A stretch of 64,000 nt of DNA, from the NCBI RefSeq assembly GCF_010994275.1, contig NZ_WMCD01000004.1, forward strand, positions 398,174 to 462,173, written 5' to 3'. The stretch is from Cyclobacterium jeungdonense (GTDB lineage Bacteria; Bacteroidota; Bacteroidia; Cytophagales; Cyclobacteriaceae). Position 1 is the stretch's first letter, and the number at the start of each line of letters is the position of its first letter. The position numbers and the translations under genes were made by a program. The notes below the pieces were generated by a model. The model was not told the DNA's origin and searched no databases. It saw only the letters and a program-made list of their open reading frames with translations. Positions 8,200 to 17,472 of the stretch are shown here, one piece after another.

Positions 8200-9651
8200 T
8201 TAAAGGAAGAAATTAGGATGAAAGTTCACCAGATATAATTCTTTCTTTGCCCGGGTTACTGCAGTGTATAGCCAACGAAGGTAAGTGCTGTCTACTTGAT
8301 CCTCCTTTAAGAAGCCCTGATCTACAAATACGGCATCCCATTGCCCTCCTTGTGATTTATGACAAGTCAGCGTGTAGGAGAATTTCACTTGAAGGGCGTT
8401 CAGGTAGGGGTCTTTTCTTAAAGCCTCCCTGATTTTGGACCTGTTGGATAAATCCAGGTAATCCTCCGTGACCAGATTGTATAACTTTTTCCATTGCTCG
8501 TAACCCAACGCCGGCGTGTCCGTGTGAAGGGTATCCAAAATTACTTTCGCCTCAAAAGGCAACTCCTCCGGATAATCTATGAGCCTTAGTTCAAGCGTAG
8601 CAAACCTCAGGCCATACAACTCCTCAAATGAACGAATTTTTAGTATTTCCACAAAATCTCCGTTTGCCAAAAAACTGACCTTTTCAGAAGACTCCATGTA
8701 TGTATAGTTATTTTTAACAATCATTAACCGATCCCCTGCACTCAATTCGTCCTCGTAAAAAAACAATGAATTCCGAATGTAGCGATTGTATTGGACCGCT
8801 GCTTTGTTGGATCGGGTGATGATCATGGTATGATCCAATCCAAATTTATCATAAGCATACCGCAGCCCATCCTCCAACCTTTCACCAGTCATTCTAAAAA
8901 AATCTCCATACCCTTTCGTTCGAAAAGATATTTTCGGAACTTTTTCCTGAACTTGCTCCCTCAGTGAGGTGGCATTTACCAAAATGCCCGAATCCAATTG
9001 CTGACGGGTAACCTCTTTTAATTCAACTTCATTGGTTTCCAGATTAAAGCGCCGCACCAGGTAGTCCTTGTCCAGTGCCGGACTGGCTTCACTTCCTACC
9101 GGAGGAAGTTGGGCCAAATCGCCGACTAGGATCAGAAGGTTTTCCGGATTTTGAAAAACAAAGCCAATCAGATCTGCCAGCAGTGAATAGCCCGTGGATT
9201 TATCATCGGAAAGCATGGATGCTTCATCGACGATAAAAACCGATTGCTGGTAATAATTTTTTTGAACCTCAAAGCCATACAGCCCATCGCCGGATTTCTC
9301 TTGCGGTCTGTATATAATTTTATGGATGGTATAGCCCGTTTTTCCAGCATAGGTACTCATTACTTTGGCCGCCCTGCCGGTAGGGGCCAGCATCACAGGC
9401 CTCAGTCCTAATCCGGGTAAAGCGCGAACCAGTGCCGCAAGAACAGAGGTTTTGCCCGTGCCGGCATACCCTTTAAGAATGAAGGATTTCCCCGTACCTT
9501 TTCCCAAAAGAAAACCATCCATTGCTTCAAAAAAGCAATGCTGATCACGGGTAGGCTCGTGGGGGAAAAATTTCTCAATGGATTCAGAGGGCTTTTGTAC
9601 CACTTGGTTATCTTTACAGATGGAGGACGAAGCTAAATGATAAATGGCTAA
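8200..9651 (-). CDS. RecD/Pif1-like SF1B DNA helicase
   Basis: About 483 residues from the chosen Met. Helicase motifs are in order: Walker A GYAGTGKTS, motif Ia VMLAPTGRAAKVM, Walker B FIVDEASML, motif III LVGDLAQLPPVG, motif V LTCHKSQGGQWDAVFVD and motif VI YTAVTRAKKELYLV. This is the stand-alone RecD-like family common in Bacteroidota, without RecB or RecC, probably working in DNA repair or replication. The reading frame stays open to 9729, but that extension overlaps the divergent NUDIX gene and has no helicase similarity. The start at 9651 still overlaps that gene by 8 bp, so a GTG further in cannot be excluded. Confidence 0.85.
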   Translation of the reverse strand, partial: LAIYHLASSSICKDNQVVQKPSESIEKFFPHEPTRDQHCFFEAMDGFLLGKGTGKSFILKGYAGTGKTSVLAALVRALPGLGLRPVMLAPTGRAAKVMSTYAGKTGYTIHKIIYRPQEKSGDGLYGFEVQKNYYQQSVFIVDEASMLSDDKSTGYSLLADLIGFVFQNPENLLILVGDLAQLPPVGSEASPALDKDYLVRRFNLETNEVELKEVTRQQLDSGILVNATSLREQVQEKVPKISFRTKGYGDFFRMTGERLEDGLRYAYDKFGLDHTMIITRSNKAAVQYNRYIRNSLFFYEDELSAGDRLMIVKNNYTYMESSEKVSFLANGDFVEILKIRSFEELYGLRFATLELRLIDYPEELPFEAKVILDTLHTDTPALGYEQWKKLYNLVTEDYLDLSNRSKIREALRKDPYLNALQVKFSYTLTCHKSQGGQWDAVFVDQGFLKEDQVDSTYLRWLYTAVTRAKKELYLVNFHPNFFL

Positions 9652-10147
9652 CATAAAAAAAGATATAGCGGATAATTTCGGAAACCGGTTGAGGACACGT
9701 GTGAATGGAATATTGATTGTAAATGACAAGGTCCTTATGATTAAACACCGAATGGATGAAAACGCATTTTTCTGGAATGTCCCTGGTGGAGGAATGATTT
9801 ACGGAAAGGACGCAAAAGACAATCTTCGCCGGGAATTTTTGGAAGAAACAGGGCTGGAAATTGAGGTGGGAAATTATCTATTTGTTCACGAATTGCTAGC
9901 TCCTCCCCTTCATGCTATCGAACTTTTTTTTGAAGTGCACCTGCTGGGAGGGAAATTACTCCTGGGTAAGGATCCGGAGTTAAGGGATGAACAGCAACTG
10001 ATCGAGGAAATCCGCTTTTTAAACCTGGATGAAATCAAAAAGATCCCCGGTTCCGAAAAACATGCGGTCTTCCGAGGAATAAATTCCCTTAATGATGTAA
10101 GAATATGGAAAGGATATTTTAATTTTGAAAATAATTCCATAAAATAG
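9644..10147 (+). CDS. NUDIX hydrolase
   Basis: A 167-residue protein with a Nudix box beginning GGGMIYGKDAKDNLRREFLEETGLE, matching GX5EX7REUXEEXGU. Flanking strands NGILIVNDKVLMIKH and FFWNVPGG fit the fold. The family cleaves nucleoside diphosphates linked to another group; the substrate is not predictable here. It is divergent from the RecD-like helicase with a small 5' overlap. Confidence 0.88.
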   Translation: MANIKKDIADNFGNRLRTRVNGILIVNDKVLMIKHRMDENAFFWNVPGGGMIYGKDAKDNLRREFLEETGLEIEVGNYLFVHELLAPPLHAIELFFEVHLLGGKLLLGKDPELRDEQQLIEEIRFLNLDEIKKIPGSEKHAVFRGINSLNDVRIWKGYFNFENNSIK

Positions 10148-10205
10148 CGTTCTAGAAAAAACCATCAAACCTTCATAAATTTAATCTAGCTTTAAAAATA
10201 TTGAC

Positions 10206-10787
10206 ATGACATTGAGTAAAATTTTATCGATTGTGTTTCTCCTAGCGGCTCTTGGCCTTGGATACAGGCTGTATATGGGAGTGGACGAAGTAGTGGAAGA
10301 AGAGAAAATGCTTGAAAGAACAGAAGCCAGGATCATTGAGAAATTGGAAATGTTGCGGGATGCGCAGATTGCGTATCAGGCTTCTCATGGTGAATACGCC
10401 TCAAACTGGAATGATCTTAGGGAGTTTATTGAAGACGGACGGATTTACATCGTACAAAGGACTGAAACCACCGAGCTTTTGGACTATGGCGAAGAGGTAA
10501 CAACCGTAACGCTGGATACGTTAGGTTCTGCCAATGTTCAGGACTCCCTCTTTAATGAAAACAAATACCCTGATTTTAACCTGGATTTATTGAATGTGGT
10601 TCCTGGTTCAGGAGGTAAAACGTTTGAGTTTTTTGCAGATAAAATCGAAAGAAGCAACCGGGAAATTGCTGTATTTGAAATCAGAGACCCTGCGCCAATC
10701 AATCCCGAGCGAAGAAGAAATAATAATGAGAAAGCATTGAGGGTAGGATCAAGAACGGATTCCTCTACCTCAGGAAACTGGGAATAA
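10206..10787 (+). CDS. Unrecognised single-pass membrane protein upstream of DUF3822-coaD
   Basis: A 193-residue protein with an N-terminal transmembrane helix (ILSIVFLLAALGLGYRLYM), an acidic helical stretch, then MLRDAQIAYQASHGEYASNWNDLREFI. That stretch faintly recalls the pseudopilin helix-turn seen in GspG-type proteins, though no prepilin peptidase site is present. The C-terminus is charged and low in complexity (PERRRNNNEK). It is separated from the DUF3822 gene by 2 bp and so is co-transcribed with it and coaD. Function is unknown. Confidence 0.65.
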   Translation: MTLSKILSIVFLLAALGLGYRLYMGVDEVVEEEKMLERTEARIIEKLEMLRDAQIAYQASHGEYASNWNDLREFIEDGRIYIVQRTETTELLDYGEEVTTVTLDTLGSANVQDSLFNENKYPDFNLDLLNVVPGSGGKTFEFFADKIERSNREIAVFEIRDPAPINPERRRNNNEKALRVGSRTDSSTSGNWE

Positions 10788-10789
10788 GA

Positions 10790-11629
10790 TTGGATAAGGA
10801 TACCCATCATACCCAACGAAAGTTTATTAGCGATAAATTTGATAGTGAAAACATATCAAGTTTATCGCTTTTCTTATATGAAAGCCTTTTGGTTGTCATT
10901 TCTCATACTAAGTACGGGAATGCCATTTCTGCTGCCAATCTTTACACCCTATCCGGGCAGAATGATTTGGAACAGTCTATTGCTTCGGATGAACTGATCA
11001 ACGCACCCAATACTACCGGGAAATTATTTCTCCACCACCAGGGCTTTACACTGGTGCCCGGAATGGTTTTTAATCCGGCTCACAGCAGCCTTTACCTAAG
11101 TTTTGCTACAGAGGTAGATCCTGAAAAGGATGAAGTCACCTATACAGGTATTCAAAATAACAGTATTCAAGTCTTGGGAACCAGTTCAAAAACCCTGCTC
11201 CAGCAACTTGACACGAAGCTACCCGAGTTGGAACTAGCTCATGGCGCCGCTCATGTATTGGATTTTTTTCTGAGTCATACCAAGGATCTACTCGATCAAG
11301 AACTATTTATTCACGCAGCACCAAATAGCATCTACATTGCTGGATTTAAAGCTGGTGAATTAATGGTGTTTAACCGATTCATCGTTCACGAAGAGCCGGC
11401 ATTTTTGCGCTATGTATTTATTGTTCTTAAGCAATTGGATTTTGACCAGGCTCACTGCCGAATCAATCTTTATGGAAACCTGGAATGGGTTCATACTTCC
11501 TTGGAAAACCTTCGTAACTATTTTAAAAACATCCACCAACCAATTCCAGCTCAAAAAGTAAGTTACCAAAAAGGGGCAGAAAATTTTAAGAACACGCAGC
11601 TTTTGGAAGCTTTCTGGCATCAACACTAG
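10790..11629 (+). CDS. DUF3822 family protein
   Basis: A 279-residue protein resembling DUF3822, a Bacteroidota family commonly encoded just before coaD. It begins at a TTG codon, with no in-frame ATG in the N-terminal region. Alternating beta strands (LYESLLVVISHT, FTLVPGMVF, LFIHAAPNSIYIAGFKAGELMVFNRF) suggest an actin-like or PilM-like fold, but this is only an impression. It starts 2 bp after the upstream membrane protein and ends 4 bp before coaD, so these three form an operon. Function is unknown. Confidence 0.8.
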   Translation: MDKDTHHTQRKFISDKFDSENISSLSLFLYESLLVVISHTKYGNAISAANLYTLSGQNDLEQSIASDELINAPNTTGKLFLHHQGFTLVPGMVFNPAHSSLYLSFATEVDPEKDEVTYTGIQNNSIQVLGTSSKTLLQQLDTKLPELELAHGAAHVLDFFLSHTKDLLDQELFIHAAPNSIYIAGFKAGELMVFNRFIVHEEPAFLRYVFIVLKQLDFDQAHCRINLYGNLEWVHTSLENLRNYFKNIHQPIPAQKVSYQKGAENFKNTQLLEAFWHQH

Positions 11630-11633
11630 GTTT

Positions 11634-12089
11634 ATGAAAAAAACGGCCCTTTTCCCGGGATCTTTTGACCCCTATACCAAAGGACACCATGACATCGTCA
11701 TGAGAGGATTAAACCTGTTTGATGAGATCATTATAAGCATTGGGCACAATACCACCAAAAAGAGTCGGTATTTTGATATTGATTTGATGGTAACCAAAAT
11801 TAAAACCCTCTATACAGACATCTCAGGTGTAAAAGTAGTGGTATATAACGAGTTGACTTCTTCACTGGCTAAAACTCACGAGGCCAAATACCTACTCAGA
11901 GGACTTAGAAACACCACGGATTTTGAGTATGAAAATACCATCAGCCAGATGAATCGTTACCTAAACGAAGAATTAGAAACCGTCTTTTTGATCACCAGCC
12001 CGGAGTTTGCGGCCATTAGTTCTACTATCATCCGGGAAGTACACCGCTACGGAGGAAATGTAGATAAATTTCTTCCTTATAAAGTTTGA
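11634..12089 (+). CDS. coaD: Pantetheine-phosphate adenylyltransferase
   Basis: A 151-residue enzyme of coenzyme A synthesis that transfers AMP to 4'-phosphopantetheine. The nucleotidyltransferase signature PGSFDPYTKGH at residues 8-18 (the TKGH form of HxGH), YLLRGLRNTTDFEYE and the C-terminal ISSTIIRE are all present, and the length is standard. Its 3' end overlaps the convergent NUDIX gene by 13 bp. Confidence 0.97.
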   Translation: MKKTALFPGSFDPYTKGHHDIVMRGLNLFDEIIISIGHNTTKKSRYFDIDLMVTKIKTLYTDISGVKVVVYNELTSSLAKTHEAKYLLRGLRNTTDFEYENTISQMNRYLNEELETVFLITSPEFAAISSTIIREVHRYGGNVDKFLPYKV

Positions 12090-12766
12090 TAAATCCCCGG
12101 ATGCAGCCTTAAAAACTGCTGATACAAATACCGCATAGAAGGGTAAGAATTGATCAATGCCACCTTGGCGTCCTGGTGATTCATCCACTTCGTTTCTATG
12201 ATGCCCTCTCCTAATTGAGGTTTCATTCTGGAATCATCCACACAGTCCATGCTGTACCAATAGGTTTTTTTCAAAATACTTTTTCTGTTTTGAGTATAGG
12301 TATGCCAGGTTTTGCAGATGGGACCGGTTAGCTTTACCTGAATATTGCATTCCTCGGCCACCTCTCTGAGGGCACAGGCTTCGGGAGACTCCTTTTTTTC
12401 GAATTTGCCTTTAGGCAAATCCCACTTCCCCAAGCGATGTATAAAAAGTACTTTTTCCCCTTTGGTCACGATCCCGCCGGCGGCCTTTATAATCATAAAT
12501 CTGCTTTTAATAAACGATTTTATCGCCTTCTTTTCCTCTGTAACCAAGGTGATGCTATCCAGATTTTTCAGTTTCCGGTTGCGCATCAGAAATAATAATC
12601 GTACGATAATGTCCCGGGACGGATTCTTTATCAAAACATCATCGTGAAAATCTGCCGTAGCAGGTAATTCCGTGGGGCTATCATAAACGCATTCAAATGT
12701 TTTTTTAGGTAGAAATTCCGAAGATGCTACCAAATCCAAGGGCTTGTCATTGATAAAAATTTTCAT
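12077..12766 (-). CDS. NUDIX hydrolase with N-terminal extension
   Basis: A 229-residue protein. The C-terminal half is a Nudix domain with GGIVTKGEKVLFIHR, KWDLPKGK and the Nudix box GKFEKKESPEACALREVAEE. The first 85 or so residues are a separate region seen in a Bacteroidota subfamily. Start 12766 (ATG) is preferred over a TTG two codons upstream. It is convergent with coaD (13-bp overlap) and divergent from pyrE. Substrate unknown. Confidence 0.87.
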   Translation of the reverse strand: MKIFINDKPLDLVASSEFLPKKTFECVYDSPTELPATADFHDDVLIKNPSRDIIVRLLFLMRNRKLKNLDSITLVTEEKKAIKSFIKSRFMIIKAAGGIVTKGEKVLFIHRLGKWDLPKGKFEKKESPEACALREVAEECNIQVKLTGPICKTWHTYTQNRKSILKKTYWYSMDCVDDSRMKPQLGEGIIETKWMNHQDAKVALINSYPSMRYLYQQFLRLHPGIYQTL

Positions 12767-12849
12767 AATCAACGCTTATTTTTTCAAAAATGCATTTTTT
12801 TTCCAGGCCTCACAACCGTGAGTATGCATTTATTGGTTAATTTTAGCCT

Positions 12850-13500
12850 ATGGAAATTTATGATAAAAGCACCGCCCCACTCATAGCCAAAAAGCTTTTG
12901 GAAATAAACGCCATTAAACTTTCTCCAAACAAACCTTTTTCCTGGGCATCCGGATGGAAATCACCCATTTACTGCGACAACCGCCTATCGTTATCCTATC
13001 CGGCAGTTCGAAAACTTATTCTGGAGAAATTGACCAAAGCCATTCAAACTCATTTTTTGAATATTGAAGCCGTGGCAGGTGTTGCCACCGCCGGTATTCC
13101 CCAGGGCGTTTTGATTGCGGACAAACTGGACCTTCCCTTTGTTTACGTACGTTCAAAACCCAAAGGTCATGGCATGGAAAACATGATCGAAGGAAAAATT
13201 ACGCCGGGACAAAAAGTGGTCGTAGTAGAAGACCTAGTGTCTACCGGGGGAAGTTCCTTAAAAGCAGTACAGGATCTGCGGAATGCCGGATTTGAAGTGT
13301 TGGGAATGGTGGCAATTTTCACTTACGGATTTGATGTGGCAGCACAAAACTTTGCCAAAGAAAAGGTCAAACTGGTATGCCTGGCCGATTATGCATCCAT
13401 GCTACCGCAGGCATTGGAGCAAGGGTACGTTTCCCCGGAAGATATGGAAGCACTCAACAGCTGGCGGAAAAAACCGGATACCTGGCCCGAAAAAAACTAA
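12850..13500 (+). CDS. pyrE: Orotate phosphoribosyltransferase
   Basis: A 216-residue type I phosphoribosyltransferase converting orotate and PRPP to OMP in pyrimidine synthesis. The PRPP-binding motif VVVVEDLVSTGGSSL and the substrate region FSWASGWKSPIYCDNR are both clear, as is VYVRSKPKGHG. Length and order fit PyrE. It stands alone, divergent from the NUDIX gene with an 83-bp gap. Confidence 0.96.
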   Translation: MEIYDKSTAPLIAKKLLEINAIKLSPNKPFSWASGWKSPIYCDNRLSLSYPAVRKLILEKLTKAIQTHFLNIEAVAGVATAGIPQGVLIADKLDLPFVYVRSKPKGHGMENMIEGKITPGQKVVVVEDLVSTGGSSLKAVQDLRNAGFEVLGMVAIFTYGFDVAAQNFAKEKVKLVCLADYASMLPQALEQGYVSPEDMEALNSWRKKPDTWPEKN

Positions 13501-13638
13501 TTTTCTCTCACTAACCAGGAGACCCAAACAATTTTGATCCATATTTTTACCAATCAAGTTTAAATCGATTATCGTTGTTTGATGGCGAAGCGTGCTATCA
13601 GGACCTAGCTTCCTTACATCCTTTTGGGCTGATTAATC

Positions 13639-14412
13639 CTACTTTTTGTTTTTTTCCATTACCCCCATACCAAATAGCGCAAAATCATATTTGACAGGGT
13701 CTTTAGGGTCAAACTTCCTCAAATTACGTGTCAACTCCATGGCCGTTTGCCAATCGGTTGCTTTCCTCTGTATCAACCCAAGGGAGCGTCCTACCCTGTC
13801 TACATGGAGGTCACAGGGACAAATAAGCTGAGCGGGAGAAAGGCTGTTCCAAATGCCAAAATCTACTCCGCGATCATCTTTGCGTACCATCCACCTCAAA
13901 AACATGTTTATCCGCTTACATGCCGCTTTGCGTTTTGGTGTCGCCACATGTTTCCGGGTTCGGTGAGGAGCATGAGAAGCTTCAAAGAACAATTCATGAA
14001 AGTTACTTAAAAGTCGCTCCATAATATCCACCTCCCCGGTCAATCCCTGAATAAAGGCAGTTTCCAGGCTTTCATGTTCCCTATAATGCCGGGACAAAAA
14101 ATCAATAAAGTACAGTGTATCGAGATCGTTAAATGTTCGGTGTTTGAATTTCAAAAAGGGTTTAAGGTCATTTGGCTCATGGTGACAAAGGAAATCATGA
14201 GGACTATTATCCATCATAGCCATTAGCTCCAGGCTCTTATTGATGATGGTTTTTCGCTGCCCCCAGGCAAGGGTGGCGGCAAAGAAACCAGAAATTTCTA
14301 TATCCTGCTTTTTTCCAAAGCGGTGCGGCACAGATATAGGGTCGTCTTCAATAAAGTCGGGACGGTTATATAAGCTTACCTTTTCATCCAGAAATGCTTT
14401 CAGGTCTTTCAT
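13639..14412 (-). CDS. TIGR02757 / DUF2400 family protein
   Basis: A 257-residue protein of the TIGR02757 family: ISGFFAATLAWGQRKTIINKS, FLRWMVRKDDRGVDFGIW, LICPCDLHVDRVGRSLGL and FDPKDPVKYDFALFGMGV. The helical layout and the last motif recall helix-hairpin-helix DNA glycosylase-like folds, but function is not established. Its start overlaps the stop of the upstream gene (TGATG at 14412), so the two are translationally coupled. Confidence 0.88.
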   Translation of the reverse strand: MKDLKAFLDEKVSLYNRPDFIEDDPISVPHRFGKKQDIEISGFFAATLAWGQRKTIINKSLELMAMMDNSPHDFLCHHEPNDLKPFLKFKHRTFNDLDTLYFIDFLSRHYREHESLETAFIQGLTGEVDIMERLLSNFHELFFEASHAPHRTRKHVATPKRKAACKRINMFLRWMVRKDDRGVDFGIWNSLSPAQLICPCDLHVDRVGRSLGLIQRKATDWQTAMELTRNLRKFDPKDPVKYDFALFGMGVMEKNKK

Positions 14413-14966
14413 CAGGCTAATGCCACTTTCACCTCACCACCCTGGGTCCCATCAAACCATTTTAAGTAGACAAAATCGTCCTGCCTTTCGGATAGGTGCC
14501 AATCAAAACACTTAATATGGGCCAATTTAACTAGTTTATCCTCATCCGGCTGGTACAGACAAATATCAAAATCAGGTATTTGAGCCAATTCTGTGGTGTT
14601 CCACTTTTCTAACAACAAGCCCTCTTCCAATGCAATCACCTTTTTTCCAAAAATAAAATCATCCATAACGGAGGGTATACCGTCTTTTCTTCTAAGCTGG
14701 TAACATTCCGGTCCGAAAATAATCTGCTTATACAGTTTCCCTTCGATCAGATCCGTCTCGGCTGAAAGCCGCTTCCACTCGGACTTATTTTCTATTTCCG
14801 GAGAGGAGGTGCTTAATCTGGCCAGAAGGCGAGATATAAAAGAAAAAAAATAGGTCACACCTATGAAAAGTAACCCAAAAGTAGCCAGAACCGGATAGGT
14901 CAAAACAAAGATTGCATTCCAAATGAACTTGAAAAACCTATGAAAGAAATGTTCGTTTGTGTTCAT
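14412..14966 (-). CDS. Unrecognised membrane protein coupled to TIGR02757 gene
   Basis: A 184-residue protein with one long or two short hydrophobic helices near the N-terminus (FIWNAIFVLTYPVLATFGLLFIGVTYFF) and a soluble C-terminal domain of about 120 residues (LYKQIIFGPECYQLRRKDGIPS, FDICLYQP, YLKWFDGTQGGEVKVAL). I do not recognise the family. Its stop overlaps the start of the TIGR02757 gene by 1 bp, and a minus-strand TAATTTTG element lies 20 bp upstream. Confidence 0.7.
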   Translation of the reverse strand: MNTNEHFFHRFFKFIWNAIFVLTYPVLATFGLLFIGVTYFFSFISRLLARLSTSSPEIENKSEWKRLSAETDLIEGKLYKQIIFGPECYQLRRKDGIPSVMDDFIFGKKVIALEEGLLLEKWNTTELAQIPDFDICLYQPDEDKLVKLAHIKCFDWHLSERQDDFVYLKWFDGTQGGEVKVALA

Positions 14967-14985
14967 GAGTTACCAAAGACGGAAA

Positions 14986-14993
14986 CAAAATTA
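14986..14993 (-). promoter_or_regulatory. -7 promoter element (TAATTTTG on minus strand)
   Basis: TAATTTTG read on the minus strand fits TAnnTTTG. It lies 20 bp upstream of the ATG at 14966 and would drive the two-gene minus-strand operon. Confidence 0.45.
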
Positions 14994-15085
14994 AAGCAAA
15001 TAGGGCAAACAAACAAAAGAACCCACACGGTCCATAAAATTGAGCACCAACTGGCTTCCTATCACACATTCTCGCCTGATTTACC

Positions 15086-15093
15086 TACCTTTG
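15086..15093 (+). promoter_or_regulatory. -7 promoter element (TACCTTTG) for prfC
   Basis: TACCTTTG matches TAnnTTTG and lies 23 bp upstream of the prfC ATG. It fits the short leader typical of this phylum. Confidence 0.5.
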
Positions 15094-15116
15094 CAGCCTG
15101 AAAACACCTTTGCCCC

Positions 15117-16697
15117 ATGAATTTGATTCAAGAGATTGCGAAAAGAAAAACCTTTGGTATCATCGCCCACCCCGATGCGGGAAAAACCACCCTCACGGAA
15201 AAAATGCTGCTGTTTGGAGGAGCGATAAAAACTGCCGGAGCTGTAAAATCCAATAAAATCGATACGGCTACCAAATCCGATTGGATGGAAATAGAAAAGC
15301 AGCGAGGTATTTCGGTGGCTACATCGGTGATGGGTTTTGAATACAAAGGGCAAAAAATCAATCTTTTAGACACACCTGGTCACCAGGACTTTGCTGAGGA
15401 CACCTACCGAACCCTTACGGCAGTGGACTCCGTCATCATGGTCATTGACTGTGTAAAGGGGGTGGAGATACAGACGGAAAAATTGATGGAAGTCTGCCGC
15501 ATGAGAAATACGCCTGTCATCTGTTTTATCAATAAGCTGGACCGGGAAGGACAAGACCCTTACGACCTGTTGGATGAGGTGGAGCAAAAATTAAACATCA
15601 AAGTACGCCCACTTTCCTGGCCCATTTCCATGGGAAAGTCATTTAAGGGCGTTTACAACCTTTATGACAAGCAACTAAATCTATTCACCCCAAGCCAGCG
15701 AAAAGTAAGCGATGATAGAATCATCATCGAAGACCTGAGCGATACTCAATTGGATGATATGATCGGTGCTAACCTGGCAGATCAGCTACGGGAAGACGTG
15801 GAATTAATAGAGGGGGTCTATCCTGATTTTGACCCTAAGGAATACCTGGAAGGAAAGGTGGCCCCGGTATTTTTCGGGTCTGCGGTGAATAATTTCGGTG
15901 TACAGGAAATGCTGGATACCTTTATTAAAATCGCTCCCGGCCCAAAAAGTCGGGTAACGGAGGAAAGAGAAGTGAAACCGGAGGAAGATCACTTTAGTGG
16001 ATTTATTTTTAAAATCCATGCTAATATGGACCCAAAACATCGCAACCGGATCGCTTTTTTGAGAATTTGCTCTGGAAGGTTTGAACGAAACAAACCCTAC
16101 AATCACGTACGAGGAACCAAAGCCCTTCGCTTTTCAAACGTGACCTCCTTTATGGCACAGGACAAGGAAATCATAGAGGAGGCATTCCCCGGCGATATTG
16201 TCGGGCTTTACGATACCGGCAACTTAAAAATAGGCGATTCTCTTACCGATGGAGAAGCGTTACAATTCAAAGGAATTCCCAGCTTCTCTCCGGAAATATT
16301 CCGGGAAGTGGTGAACAAAGACGCGATGAAAACCAAGCAATTGGACAAAGGTCTGCAGCAATTAATGGAGGAAGGTGTGGCGCAATTGTTTACCTTTGAA
16401 ATTGGTGCCCGGAAAGTAGTCGGTACGGTGGGGCAACTGCAGTTTGAAGTCATCCAATTTAGGCTCAAAAACGAATACAATGCCACTGCAGATTTTGTAC
16501 CCATGAACCTGTACAAAGCCTGCTGGATCCACAGTAGTGATAAAAAGAAACTGGATGAATTTGTGCGATCCAAACAACGACATATAGCCCGGGATAAAGA
16601 TGGGAAATTGGTATTCATGGCCGAAAGTAAGGCCTGGTTACAAATGGTCCAGGATAATTTTCCGGATATTGAATTTCATTACACTTCCGAATACTAA
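15117..16697 (+). CDS. prfC: Peptide chain release factor 3
   Basis: A 526-residue translational GTPase that recycles RF1/RF2 from the ribosome after termination. The G motifs are present: G1 [10 protein letters not shown]2 region RGISVATS, G3 DTPGHQDF and G4 NKLDRE. The RF3-specific opening ([24 protein letters not shown]) and length fit. It is followed 17 bp later by an RluA-type gene. Confidence 0.97.
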   Translation: MNLIQEIAKRKTFGIIAHPDAGKTTLTEKMLLFGGAIKTAGAVKSNKIDTATKSDWMEIEKQRGISVATSVMGFEYKGQKINLLDTPGHQDFAEDTYRTLTAVDSVIMVIDCVKGVEIQTEKLMEVCRMRNTPVICFINKLDREGQDPYDLLDEVEQKLNIKVRPLSWPISMGKSFKGVYNLYDKQLNLFTPSQRKVSDDRIIIEDLSDTQLDDMIGANLADQLREDVELIEGVYPDFDPKEYLEGKVAPVFFGSAVNNFGVQEMLDTFIKIAPGPKSRVTEEREVKPEEDHFSGFIFKIHANMDPKHRNRIAFLRICSGRFERNKPYNHVRGTKALRFSNVTSFMAQDKEIIEEAFPGDIVGLYDTGNLKIGDSLTDGEALQFKGIPSFSPEIFREVVNKDAMKTKQLDKGLQQLMEEGVAQLFTFEIGARKVVGTVGQLQFEVIQFRLKNEYNATADFVPMNLYKACWIHSSDKKKLDEFVRSKQRHIARDKDGKLVFMAESKAWLQMVQDNFPDIEFHYTSEY

Positions 16698-16714
16698 CCA
16701 AACCGTCCACGATT

Positions 16715-17446
16715 ATGAAAAAACCGTTCAATGTGATTTTTGAGGACAACCACCTTCTGGTAGTCAATAAGGCCTCAGGGGTTTTGGTACAGGGAGATAA
16801 AACCGGTGATAAGACGCTGACGGATTATTGCAAGGACTACATCGCTAAAAAATATAACAAGCCGGGAGCAGTCTTTTTACACCCGGTCCACCGTTTAGAT
16901 CGACCTGTAAGTGGCATCGTAGTTTTTGCCCGCACATCCAAAGCGCTTGAGCGCATGACGACCCTATTCAGGAAACGGGAGGTACATAAAGTATATTGGG
17001 CTGTTGTCAAAAGAAAGCCCCCCGAGGAAATGGCCAAACTGACCCATTGGTTGGTAAAGGACAGCGAAAAAAACGTTTCTAAAGCCTACGATACCGAAGT
17101 TCCTGATGCGAAAAAATCCGAACTCGGCTATAAAAGGATGGGTAAATTAAATGACCACTGGTTAGTAGAACTTCGCCCCCATACCGGCCGTCCCCACCAG
17201 TTGCGTGTCCAGTTGGCGGCCATAGGATGTCCTATAAGAGGAGACGTTAAGTATGGTTTTGCCAAGCCGAATCCCGATGGTAGTATAAACCTGCATGCCT
17301 TTCACCTCGTTTTTATTCACCCCATTAAAAAAGAAAAGCTGTTTCTGAGGGCAGCGCTTCCGGAAGAACCCTTTTGGGAACAGTTTTTGGAGTTTGAGCA
17401 ATTAAAGACGGGAGACCGTCATCTGGACCAGACTTTTAGTGGTTGA
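16715..17446 (+). CDS. RluA-family pseudouridine synthase
   Basis: A 243-residue pseudouridine synthase. The catalytic motif is HRLDRPVSGIVVFART with the nucleophilic Asp; also RPHTGRPHQLRVQLA and GDVKYG. There is no N-terminal S4 domain, as in small RluA/TruC-like members. It modifies uridines in rRNA or tRNA; the target site is unknown. It lies 17 bp after prfC and is probably co-transcribed. Confidence 0.92.
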   Translation: MKKPFNVIFEDNHLLVVNKASGVLVQGDKTGDKTLTDYCKDYIAKKYNKPGAVFLHPVHRLDRPVSGIVVFARTSKALERMTTLFRKREVHKVYWAVVKRKPPEEMAKLTHWLVKDSEKNVSKAYDTEVPDAKKSELGYKRMGKLNDHWLVELRPHTGRPHQLRVQLAAIGCPIRGDVKYGFAKPNPDGSINLHAFHLVFIHPIKKEKLFLRAALPEEPFWEQFLEFEQLKTGDRHLDQTFSG

Positions 17447-17472
17447 TAAGACGGCTAATTAATTGAATTCGT

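Noticed and set aside
9652..9729. Upstream extension of the RecD-like helicase
   Set aside because: It overlaps the divergent NUDIX gene and has no helicase similarity.
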